64,000 bases of DNA. It comes from JASSUD01 sp031963045 (GTDB lineage: Bacteria; Pseudomonadota; Gammaproteobacteria; Burkholderiales; Burkholderiaceae). Numbering within the stretch: position 1 is the first letter of the stretch; each line of letters begins with the position of its first letter. Both the position numbers and the translations under genes were made by a program. Positions 7,741-16,198 of this stretch are shown here, piece after piece. The notes under the pieces were generated by a model that did no database searches, was not told where the DNA came from, and saw only the letters and a list, made by a program, of their open reading frames with translations. Location: NCBI GenBank assembly GCA_031963045.1, contig JASSUK010000012.1, positions 1 to 64,000 on the forward strand, given 5' to 3'.

Positions 7741-7929
7741 TTAGAAATTCTGGTAATACACATACGCTGATTGCGGCGCCTTAGCCGATTGCGCATGTTG
7801 GCGCTCATCGAGATTAATGGGCGCTTTGTCCCACCATATTGAACGTGCTGCGCGCTGTTGAGTTTCTAACTGGGGGTGCGTTTTTTTCAGTTGGTTTAGA
7901 AACTGGGTGAGTTCTGATTGGTACTCCAT
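7741..7929 (-). CDS. DUF3460 family protein
   Basis: A 62-residue protein starting at the ATG at 7929 (MEYQSELTQFLNQLKK), with AGGA eight bases upstream. A longer frame to 8025 overlaps tamA and lacks such a site. The sequence has the pattern I know from DUF3460, a small family of Burkholderiales: an initial (Y/E)S.(I/L)TQFL..LK, a central R.A...WDK.PI.L(D/N), and a C-terminal YVY. The function of the family is unknown. It is divergent from tamA, with 85 bases between the starts. Confidence 0.75.
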   Translation of the reverse strand: MEYQSELTQFLNQLKKTHPQLETQQRAARSIWWDKAPINLDERQHAQSAKAPQSAYVYYQNF

Positions 7930-8014
7930 GAGGTATCCTGTGAATGCTATATGTAGGTTAAGTGTATAAGCCTGGCCATCATAATTGTTTTTGTAAATAT
8001 TTTTTGGGAATATT

Positions 8015-10081
8015 ATGCTGCCCACAGGCCAAAACTATCGCGATGCACTGTGGTTGGGTGCGTTATTTTTTTTGTCTGCTCTTGCTTGGGCGCAAGAGCC
8101 CATTGGGCAGTATAGAGAACCCAATTCTATAAACAGCTTGCAAGGTTCGGCTTCGCTGGCTGAACCATATCGTGTAGTCATTGATGCTCCAAAGGCTATA
8201 CGTTCCTTATTAAAGAAGCATCTTGATATTGTGCGTTTTGCTGCGCGCTCCGACATGACGAGTGGGCAGTTCGATTTTCTGGTGGTTGCAGCGACTTCGC
8301 AAATTGCTGCTTTACTTAAAGCCCAAGGATATTTCACACCTGAAATACAAGTGCGGGTTGAGCGCTCTGTGCAAACGCGTTTAGACGGTTGGGTGATTCC
8401 TTCTGCAGAAGGAATCAAAATAGTATCTATTCGTGTCGGGCCCGGTGAGCCTATAAAAATTAAAGCGGTTGAGCTTGCTTTTAAGGGAGCTTTATTAGCT
8501 GAACATCCGTGGCGCACTCCAGAGGAAGCGGAAAAATTAGCGCTATCGCGTAAGGCGAAAGCACATGGAGCAGATCAACAAGATCGTGAAGTGGCGGTAC
8601 GTAAGATCTGGCCGCTACGTGAGGGCGATGTCTTTACTCAGAGTGCATGGGATGATGCCAAAGCGATGGCATTAAAAACGCTGCAAGCAGAGCGTTTTTT
8701 GGGCGCAAAAATTACCGCTTCTCAGGCGCTTATTGATCCTAAAAAGCACCGGGCCTATTTAGAGGTAACCTTTGATAGCGGTCCTCCTTTTATATTGGGT
8801 CCTGTTGAGTTTGCGGATTTACAGCGCTATCCAGAGCGCATTATTCACCATGTGAACCCTTTGCATGTGGGGGAGCCTTACAGCAGCGAACGCTTGTTGG
8901 AGTTGCAAAGGCGTATTCAAAATACCCCTTACTTTGCTAGTGTTATTGTGGATGTGAGTGCTGAGAATGGGCAGCGTCTATCGGATATTCAACTCAAGCC
9001 TGCGCTAACCAGTGATATGTCTTCGCCAAACCAGGTTATGCGTAGTATTGAAATATTGTCTCCATCCTCAAGCTCTACTAAGCCGGGTGCTGCAACACGA
9101 GATGATACTTCTACGCGGATAGCTCCAGTGAAGGTCAAAGTTAGTGAATATCCCTACCATTCCTTGCGTTTTGGGATAGGGTATAACTCAGATATCGGGC
9201 CGCATGTACAGGGGCAATACGGTTATAACAATATGTTTGGACGGGCGTGGGTGCTTGAGACGCAAGGTCAATGGGATCCTAAGCAGCAATCCACAGGTTT
9301 TCAGTTATCTACCCCTCCCGATGAGCGCGCTTATACCTATAGTGTGCTGGCTCATTACAAGCGCAGCGATATTGAGAATACAGATATCCGTAGTGTAACT
9401 ACCGGCGTGCAACGTGTACGTTTACAAAGCCGTTATGAATATACGTACTCCTTACTGTTTTATGGAGACCGTTTAATACAAGACAGTGCCCCTTCGAGTT
9501 GGAGTCGAGCACTAGTACCTGGGTGGAGTTGGTTACGTCGTGATGTGGATGATTTGTTATTTCCGCGTGAAGGCAGTCTTTTATTTTTCGCGGCCAATGC
9601 TGCAGCAAAAGGCGTTTTGACAGAACAATCCTTCGGACGCGTTCATTTTAGTGGCCGTCAATATGTGCCGCTTGGGAGAAGGGGAATAGGGGTATTCCGT
9701 ATGGAATGGGGCGGTGTGTTTACATCAGGTCATTCAGCAGGAATACCTGCCTCTTTGCTGTTCCGTGCAGGAGGCAGCAATTCGATCCGAGGGTATAGTA
9801 ATCAGAGTATTGGGAACGAGGTTGCAGGCTCTGTACTGCCTGTTAAATATGTGGCTACAGGGAGTGCTGAATATCAATACTGGTTTAATCACGATTGGGG
9901 AGTGGCGGCATTTTATGATGCGGGTACTGCTGCAGATACCTGGGCTGAGCGTATTTTTTATCAAGGTGTAGGCCTAGGTGCTCGTTGGCGTAGCCCTGTG
10001 GGTCCTATTAATGTGGATGTAGCGTATGGATTACGTAATCATGCTATCCATCCTTATATTACATTGGGCATTGCTTTTTAG
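8015..10081 (+). CDS. tamA: Translocation and assembly module subunit TamA
   Basis: An Omp85-family outer-membrane protein of 688 residues that works with TamB in inserting or lipidating the outer membrane. A signal peptide covers residues 1-26 (ends ALAWA-QEP). POTRA domains span roughly 45-345, and the C-terminal region from about 365 is the 16-strand barrel, with the Omp85 motif region FRAGGSNSIRGY (about 585-597) and a final ITLGIAF ending in Phe. The start ATG follows GGGAA. TamB begins 35 bases after the stop, so the two are almost certainly one operon. Confidence 0.92.
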   Translation: MLPTGQNYRDALWLGALFFLSALAWAQEPIGQYREPNSINSLQGSASLAEPYRVVIDAPKAIRSLLKKHLDIVRFAARSDMTSGQFDFLVVAATSQIAALLKAQGYFTPEIQVRVERSVQTRLDGWVIPSAEGIKIVSIRVGPGEPIKIKAVELAFKGALLAEHPWRTPEEAEKLALSRKAKAHGADQQDREVAVRKIWPLREGDVFTQSAWDDAKAMALKTLQAERFLGAKITASQALIDPKKHRAYLEVTFDSGPPFILGPVEFADLQRYPERIIHHVNPLHVGEPYSSERLLELQRRIQNTPYFASVIVDVSAENGQRLSDIQLKPALTSDMSSPNQVMRSIEILSPSSSSTKPGAATRDDTSTRIAPVKVKVSEYPYHSLRFGIGYNSDIGPHVQGQYGYNNMFGRAWVLETQGQWDPKQQSTGFQLSTPPDERAYTYSVLAHYKRSDIENTDIRSVTTGVQRVRLQSRYEYTYSLLFYGDRLIQDSAPSSWSRALVPGWSWLRRDVDDLLFPREGSLLFFAANAAAKGVLTEQSFGRVHFSGRQYVPLGRRGIGVFRMEWGGVFTSGHSAGIPASLLFRAGGSNSIRGYSNQSIGNEVAGSVLPVKYVATGSAEYQYWFNHDWGVAAFYDAGTAADTWAERIFYQGVGLGARWRSPVGPINVDVAYGLRNHAIHPYITLGIAF

Positions 10082-10116
10082 AATCAATTCTTTTTTTCTG
10101 TGCGTATCTGCTCCCT

Positions 10117-13100
10117 ATGTCCATAAAAGACTCCTCCAGCGCTAAGGCAAAAGAAGAAATGCCTGTAAAAAAGCGTAAAAGACCTACCCATCGCAACATA
10201 CTTTTGCGGTGGGTTCCTGCTGCGATTTTTGGAGCACTATCGTTTTTATTACTATTGCTGGCACTCAGTGGATTGTATATGTGGCACACAGAGGCTGGCA
10301 CGCGTTATGCCTTTATGGGAGCCAAAATACTTTCTGGACATCGGCTGCAAGGCGTGCTTGAGAGCGGTACTTTGCAAAAAGGTATTTTTTTACGAGATGT
10401 CCGATGGCGTGATGCAGAAGTGGAGATTGCTATCGACCAACTGCAGAGCCAATGGCATTGGGAACGCATAGATTCTAGGTGGACTTGGCGTTTAGCCGTG
10501 CCTTTTATTCGTATAGGCCAAGTAGAGGTAAAGCAGGCTCCATTACCTAAGAGCAAAAAATCGGTTAGCTCTCAAACCTTGCCTCAAAAGCTCACAACGC
10601 CTGTACTTTTGCAAATCAAAGAAGCCTCTATAGAGCGTTTACGTATTACGCAAGGCACACAGTCAAGCGAATGGTCGCAAGTGCATGTGCAGTTTGAAAC
10701 CACTGAAGAAGGGAAAGAGCAGCAGCATTATTTACGTATTAACAGATTACAAACCCCTTATGGTGCAGTACAAGCGCTGGGGAAACTGGCGGCTAGTCGT
10801 CCTTTTGCGCTGTCAGGAACCGCTAGCCTCATAGCGAATAATGCGCAGATTAATGCAAAATTTCTACAGAAAAATGGAAAGCCTCCTATCCATGTGCCTC
10901 CTTTAGCTAAAGACGAGCGCTTTGATCTACGCTTATCGGGCTCATTAGATGAGATGGGAGTGGATATATTGGCAAGTGGGGATAGGTTAAATGGGCAAGG
11001 GCGCATTGACCTTTGGCCTTTCAAAAAAATGCCGCTCAAAGGGGCTAATGTTACGGTGGATCACTTTAATCCACAGGTTTTTAGTCTGGATGCACCCTAT
11101 GCTGATTTGCATATTGAAGCGAAATTCTGGCCTGCACCAGTGCCGCAAGCGCCTATACCTTCCTCTTCAGCTGGCAGATTGAAGCAAGCTTTTAAACAAA
11201 GTTTGCAGGCTTCTGGAAAAAATGTGCAAGTGTCTGAGGAGGTACAACAACTAACCGTAGAAGGGGATGTAATACTGCGCAATGCAGCACCCGGCAGCCT
11301 TGTAGAGCACAAATTACCTTTGCGCAATGCTCAATCGCATCTTCGTTTGAATGCGCATGAACAGGTATTCTCAGATATCCAAGTGCGCGTGCTTCAGGGG
11401 CTGGTTGCTGCTACTCCTAGTGTATTTTTGAACGAAAAAAAGAATGCATCTACTTTTGCAAAGCATAAGGAGCAGTCCTTTGCAAAAAACGATACACATG
11501 CAGATACCGATGCAGATGTATTGTTAGAAGGAAAAGGGCGTTTTTTGCAGGGGAAGGGATCGCTTAATTTAAAGGTGCAGTCCCTCAATTTGCATCAATG
11601 GTTAGAATTATTAGCTCCAACCCATTTGAATGGCGTGCTGACTTGGACCTTGAATCCTGCACCTAATCAGCAAGAGGTAGAGGTCGTTTTGGAATCCCAC
11701 TCTGCGGCTAATGTTAAGCAAAATGGGGATTCTGACAAGGATGCATTGGTCGATTCCTCGCCGTGTGATGTGCCGAGTACAGAACTCCCTCATCTTGCAT
11801 CTGCTGATTTGCAAGGGCGTAAAAAAGCTTCGCTTATAGAGGCTTGCAGGCAACAAGAGCTCAGTCAAACCAGCACGCGCTTTCAAACGCCATTGAAGCC
11901 TCAACAAAATAAAAAATTGCAGACTGGACCTTTGGGGCTGCGTATAAAAGCGCATATCAAGCCGGAACAGATTAATTGGGTGGGGCAGCTCACTGCAGGG
12001 CGCGGCCGAGCACAGGTATTAGGTGTTTTAGAAAAAAATGCGCTAGCGCATCAACCTGCTTATGAAATACGCAGCACACTCGATGAATTCAATCCTTTTG
12101 TTTGGCTCAATCCAGTGGTTAGTAAACGTTTTGTCAAGCAAGCTAGTACTGCGCCTGAGCCACAACCTGCTTTGATATCCGTTTTATCTGGATATGTGAA
12201 CGTACAGAGCCACTGGAAGGCTTCTTCCCATGCCAGTTTATTTTTGCATAGCTTGAAAGGGCAGCGTATGCAGGCTGAGCAGTGTGTAGCTTCTGCCGAT
12301 TCTGCAGCGTGCAAAAAAGCGCTGTCTAATGCCCTTTCTACAGGCGAGCATAGTTCGGCAGCTATTAAGTCGCTTTTAGAGCATGTAGTACACCCTTCGA
12401 GGGAGCCAGAGCCTTCTTTGCATATTGAGTTTGCGCTACGCGATAGTGTGTACCAAGGCAAGCCATTGCAGGGCCAAGGCCAAATTCATACAGCAGGTGC
12501 GCGTCTATTGCCTAGCAGCGTGAAGTTAGCCTTAGCAGGTAATACTTTGGAAGCGCAGGGTGAATTGGGGAGTAAAACGAATCAGTTGACCTTTCACCTC
12601 AATGCGCCTGATCTATCGCACATTGGTTGGGGTCTAGAGGGCATGCTCAAAGCAGAGGGGGAGCTTTATGGAAGTCTTGCTTATCCTAGGCTTGCGCTTC
12701 ACTATCAAGCGCTGGGGGTATCTCTGGGAGAAAATCATCTGCAATCTGCAAAAGGTGAGGCTTTACTCGAAGAAGGCATGAATGGCGTGCTGTCATGGAA
12801 ATCGGATGTACAAGGTCTCAAGCTTCCCCAAATAGCGCTCGATGCTTTTCATATTGATTTAGCAGGTACGCAAAACAATCACACTTTAGCGCTACAGGCA
12901 AAAGGTCAGATTCAGAAAAAACCGATCGATTTTAGATTGGCAAGCCGAGGGCAATTACGCTTATCTGGAAAAGAGTCTGCGCAAGCAGCCCAAAAAATGC
13001 GCGCAATACAGGAAATACATTGGAGCGGGATGCTGACGCAGCTTGCCAATCATGGCTTGCCAGAGGTGCAGCTTAGTGCGCCTGTTCCGCTGCAATTCAC

Positions 13101-15261
13101 TATATCCAAACTGATTACTCCTCAGAGTGAGCAAAAAACGGGGAATCCGTCTGAATATGCCCTCACTTTGCTAGAACTTGGGCGTATGCAGGCTCAGATT
13201 GAAAGAGCAAAGCTTGATTTGCATGCTCTGTATTACAGTGCGACGGAGAAAAGTTATTCAAGTGGTACTGTAAAAGGAATAGATATTCGCCACCTTGCTC
13301 AAAAAATACAAAATACGCTGGGTGTGGCGAATATGCTTGGCTTTATAGCCATAGATACGTCTGCCCTATCTCCGAGTGTGTGTCAGGCACTTTTGCAAGG
13401 ATTTTCATCAAAAACCTGCGAGGAAAAAGACGCCCCAATACAAAAAAAATCGGACCATGGCACGGCAACCAAGAATGAAGTGCCAGAAATTATTGCGCCT
13501 GGGACTAACCTCATACTTGATAGCTCTTGGGATCTAGCGCAAAGGCAAGCGTATCTAACCGGGCATGTTGAAATGCATCGCCGTACGGGAGATCTCGTCA
13601 TACAAAATGCTGTGGGTGTGCGTGTACCCTTAGGATTGCAGGCTCTTTCAGCGCGTTTTGATGCGGTTCCAAAAACGGGCTTAAAAGCGCAGGCACAAAT
13701 TAAATCTGGCCAGTTTGGAGGGGCAATTGCCTATATCGCTAGTCCTTCGCGCGTGCATTTTCCTGTTTTATTGCAGGGGCAGATTAACCCATCAGGTCAG
13801 ATCACTTTTGAAAATTGGAGAAAAACCACTCCTATTTCAGGGGAAATGCATGTGACGCTTCCTGAAATGGGGCCCATAGGCAATGCACTAGGGGCCAATA
13901 TCCGCTTAGGCGGCTCTGCGCGCTTGCGATTGAAGGTGGGGGGTACAGTAGCTAAGCCTTTATTATCTGGGCGGCTGGATGGAGACCATCTCTCATCTAC
14001 TTTTATTCAAGAAGGTATCACCTTTAAAGACGGTATTGTCCGTATAGGGTTATCAAACAATGTTATTGACTTCGAGCAAGTCTCACTCCATGGGGTGAAG
14101 GGGGTGGCAACCCTTACGGGAAAAGCAAAAATCGATCCTGCTAATCCCGCCCAGCCCGTATTAGATGCGCGTGTTACTGCCAAGGACCTGGCAATTTTTG
14201 CTACGCTGGATCGCCAATTATTTATATCTGGGCAGGCCAATATGCACTATGCGGGTCTGGAATTTGAAGGTGTAGGCTCTAGCCCGTTGGTTATAGACGG
14301 AGCATTTAAAGTAGATCGTGCGCTATTTGACTTACCAAGCAGCTCCCGGCCAAGGCTGGGGGATGACGTGATCGAAATCGATCGAGTTATTTGGAAGGAG
14401 CGTAAGCGCGCAAAGAAGAAAGCGCGGGAAATAGCTAAACAACAGCGAGCGGAAAAAATAGCACAAGGGTCTAGAGCTTCTTCTAGCAATCTCAGTCAGT
14501 CCAACGCTTTTTCCACTGCTTCAAAGGATTCTCCATTTAATAGTTTGCCACTTGCAAAAATACGCATTGACTTGGGTGAGCACTGTCGGTTTCATGGAGG
14601 CGGTGCGGATATGGATCTTGGAGGGGTACTGGAAGTGAACAGTGCTCCTGGAAAAGCGCCACGGGCTAAGGGAGATTTGAATGTTTTAGAAGGTTCTACC
14701 TTTGAAGCTTTTGGGCGCAAACTGAATATTGAAAAAGGCTATTTCGCTTTCCACGGTCCCTTAGACAATCCAGGTATCAATATCTTAGCCATGCGCCGTA
14801 ACCAGGAAATTGAAGCAGGGGTTTTGGTGACCGGGACCCTTCGCTCTCCAGACATACGACTCGTCTCCGAACCCAATGCCCCCGATAGTGAAAAACTCTC
14901 TTGGCTACTTTTTGGGCATGGCACTAAAGGTGGTACTAACTTGAGTCAAGAAAGTACTACTATGGCCGCCCTAGCATTTTTGGGCAATGCAAGCGGTAAA
15001 CGTATTGCCAAAACCATTGGCCTAGATGAATTCAATATTGGCCAAAGTGAATCTGGTATCCCCGACCCTCAAGTTATCAGCCTTGCCAAAGTGCTCAACG
15101 AGCGCCTCATTTTAGGCTATGAACAAAGCCTGACCACCACCGCCTCATTGGTTAAATTAACCTGGCAGTTATCGCGCCGCTGGTCCCTTACAGCGCATAC
15201 AGGAACCTTGAATGGGGTGGATATTATTCATCACAAACGTTTTGACTCTTTGTGGAAATAA
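10117..15261 (+). CDS. tamB: Translocation and assembly module subunit TamB
   Basis: A very long (1714-residue) AsmA-like protein. A basic N-terminus (KKRKRPTHRN) is followed by one membrane helix at about 28-52, anchoring it in the inner membrane. The body is repetitive beta-rich sequence typical of the periplasm-spanning lipid-transport groove. The C-terminal 350-400 residues form the conserved TamB (DUF490) domain (for example GRKLNIEKGYFAFHGPLDNP and LSWLLFGHGT near 1595), ending FDSLWK. Two low-complexity insertions are visible: around residues 445-470 (Lys/Asp/Ala) and 1430-1475 (basic then Ser-rich). It follows tamA as an operon partner. Confidence 0.92.
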   Translation: MSIKDSSSAKAKEEMPVKKRKRPTHRNILLRWVPAAIFGALSFLLLLLALSGLYMWHTEAGTRYAFMGAKILSGHRLQGVLESGTLQKGIFLRDVRWRDAEVEIAIDQLQSQWHWERIDSRWTWRLAVPFIRIGQVEVKQAPLPKSKKSVSSQTLPQKLTTPVLLQIKEASIERLRITQGTQSSEWSQVHVQFETTEEGKEQQHYLRINRLQTPYGAVQALGKLAASRPFALSGTASLIANNAQINAKFLQKNGKPPIHVPPLAKDERFDLRLSGSLDEMGVDILASGDRLNGQGRIDLWPFKKMPLKGANVTVDHFNPQVFSLDAPYADLHIEAKFWPAPVPQAPIPSSSAGRLKQAFKQSLQASGKNVQVSEEVQQLTVEGDVILRNAAPGSLVEHKLPLRNAQSHLRLNAHEQVFSDIQVRVLQGLVAATPSVFLNEKKNASTFAKHKEQSFAKNDTHADTDADVLLEGKGRFLQGKGSLNLKVQSLNLHQWLELLAPTHLNGVLTWTLNPAPNQQEVEVVLESHSAANVKQNGDSDKDALVDSSPCDVPSTELPHLASADLQGRKKASLIEACRQQELSQTSTRFQTPLKPQQNKKLQTGPLGLRIKAHIKPEQINWVGQLTAGRGRAQVLGVLEKNALAHQPAYEIRSTLDEFNPFVWLNPVVSKRFVKQASTAPEPQPALISVLSGYVNVQSHWKASSHASLFLHSLKGQRMQAEQCVASADSAACKKALSNALSTGEHSSAAIKSLLEHVVHPSREPEPSLHIEFALRDSVYQGKPLQGQGQIHTAGARLLPSSVKLALAGNTLEAQGELGSKTNQLTFHLNAPDLSHIGWGLEGMLKAEGELYGSLAYPRLALHYQALGVSLGENHLQSAKGEALLEEGMNGVLSWKSDVQGLKLPQIALDAFHIDLAGTQNNHTLALQAKGQIQKKPIDFRLASRGQLRLSGKESAQAAQKMRAIQEIHWSGMLTQLANHGLPEVQLSAPVPLQFTISKLITPQSEQKTGNPSEYALTLLELGRMQAQIERAKLDLHALYYSATEKSYSSGTVKGIDIRHLAQKIQNTLGVANMLGFIAIDTSALSPSVCQALLQGFSSKTCEEKDAPIQKKSDHGTATKNEVPEIIAPGTNLILDSSWDLAQRQAYLTGHVEMHRRTGDLVIQNAVGVRVPLGLQALSARFDAVPKTGLKAQAQIKSGQFGGAIAYIASPSRVHFPVLLQGQINPSGQITFENWRKTTPISGEMHVTLPEMGPIGNALGANIRLGGSARLRLKVGGTVAKPLLSGRLDGDHLSSTFIQEGITFKDGIVRIGLSNNVIDFEQVSLHGVKGVATLTGKAKIDPANPAQPVLDARVTAKDLAIFATLDRQLFISGQANMHYAGLEFEGVGSSPLVIDGAFKVDRALFDLPSSSRPRLGDDVIEIDRVIWKERKRAKKKAREIAKQQRAEKIAQGSRASSSNLSQSNAFSTASKDSPFNSLPLAKIRIDLGEHCRFHGGGADMDLGGVLEVNSAPGKAPRAKGDLNVLEGSTFEAFGRKLNIEKGYFAFHGPLDNPGINILAMRRNQEIEAGVLVTGTLRSPDIRLVSEPNAPDSEKLSWLLFGHGTKGGTNLSQESTTMAALAFLGNASGKRIAKTIGLDEFNIGQSESGIPDPQVISLAKVLNERLILGYEQSLTTTASLVKLTWQLSRRWSLTAHTGTLNGVDIIHHKRFDSLWK

Positions 15262-15311
15262 AGCGCACCATTGTTTTTGCCTACCTGGCTCACTTAAAAA
15301 AAGAAAAAGGC

Positions 15312-15448
15312 CGGTAGGTTGGTGGTGAGGAACGAACCCCAACATGCAAGCCACAATCTCTTTGATAACCAGCTTACAAACTTTCAAAAGCAAAGATAAA
15401 AGTCAGCGGTACGCATGTTGGGGTTCGTTCCTCACCACCAACCTACCG
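15312..15448. repeat. R1 inverted-repeat element, complete
   Basis: The left arm 15312-15347 (CGGTAGGTTGGTGGTGAGGA...) and right arm 15413-15448 are fully complementary for about 36 bp. The centre includes AGTCAGCGGT in the orientation opposite to other copies. A 60-bp flank (15449-15510, CTTTTTCTTGTGGTTGGTGG...) recurs beside R1 copies near 54.8 and 61.7 kb. It lies between the convergent ends of tamB and the ntrX-like gene. Confidence 0.9.
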
Positions 15449-15526
15449 TTCTTTGCTTTTTCTTGTGGTTGGTGGAGTTTGATAGAGCCCTTTTACATAT
15501 AAGGGATCTATGCATACCGCTGACTT

Positions 15527-16198
15527 TTAATTGGTTTTTGTTTTAAATGTATTTAGGCCAAGCTGTTTGAGTTTGCGGTAGAGGTGGGTGCGTTCTAGGC
15601 CTGATTTCTCTGCGATGCGCGTCATATTGCCATTCTCTTGCACAAGGTGATGTTCAAAGTAGGCGCGCTCAAATGCATCCCGAGCAGGGCGCAAGGGGAG
15701 CTCTAGATTGATAAGAGGAAATGCGGTTGCAGCAAGTGGGGCAATTTGAGTATTTGGAGTTGGGATAGGACGTGTATTGCTTGGAGTGGCTAAAGAATGC
15801 GCGCTAGGAGATGTGGTGTTAGCCGAGCCGAGTGGGCCATGCAAAAGCGCTTTTTCTACTGCTTCTAAGAGTTTTTTGAGGGCGATAGGCTTTTCAAGGA
15901 AATCTAGTGCGCCAATTTGAGTAGCTTCTACGGCGGTGTCGATAGTTGCATGGCCTGACATCATGATGACGGGCATAGTGAGTGCACCTTGTTGGGCCCA
16001 GGTTTTGAGCAAGGTGAGCCCATCTGTATCGGGCATCCAAATATCAAGCAGGACCAAATCCGGTATGCGTTGCTCGCGATAGGCTAATGCCTGTTGCGCA
16101 TTCTCCGCTATATCGACCATATAACCTTCATCGCGCAAAATCTCCGAGAGGAGTTCGCGTATGCCTATTTCATCATCTACGATTAATATAGTTGCCAT
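15527..16198 (-). CDS. NtrX-like response regulator without AAA+ domain
   Basis: A 223-residue protein. Residues 1-120 form a receiver domain with the acidic pair DDE (8-10), phospho-acceptor Asp in LLDIWMPDTDG, and the conserved MSGHA and KPI segments. A Pro/Ser/Thr-rich linker follows (125-170). Residues 180-220 are a Fis-type helix-turn-helix (MTRIAEKSGLERTHLYRKLKQL). The sigma-54 activation AAA+ domain of classical NtrX is absent. The start ATG overlaps the ntrY stop by one base (TAATG), which implies coupled translation with its sensor kinase. Confidence 0.88.
   Translation of the reverse strand: MATILIVDDEIGIRELLSEILRDEGYMVDIAENAQQALAYREQRIPDLVLLDIWMPDTDGLTLLKTWAQQGALTMPVIMMSGHATIDTAVEATQIGALDFLEKPIALKKLLEAVEKALLHGPLGSANTTSPSAHSLATPSNTRPIPTPNTQIAPLAATAFPLINLELPLRPARDAFERAYFEHHLVQENGNMTRIAEKSGLERTHLYRKLKQLGLNTFKTKTN

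Noticed and set aside
7930..8025. N-terminal extension of the DUF3460 gene
   Set aside because: It overlaps tamA, and the shorter start matches the family and has a ribosome-binding site.
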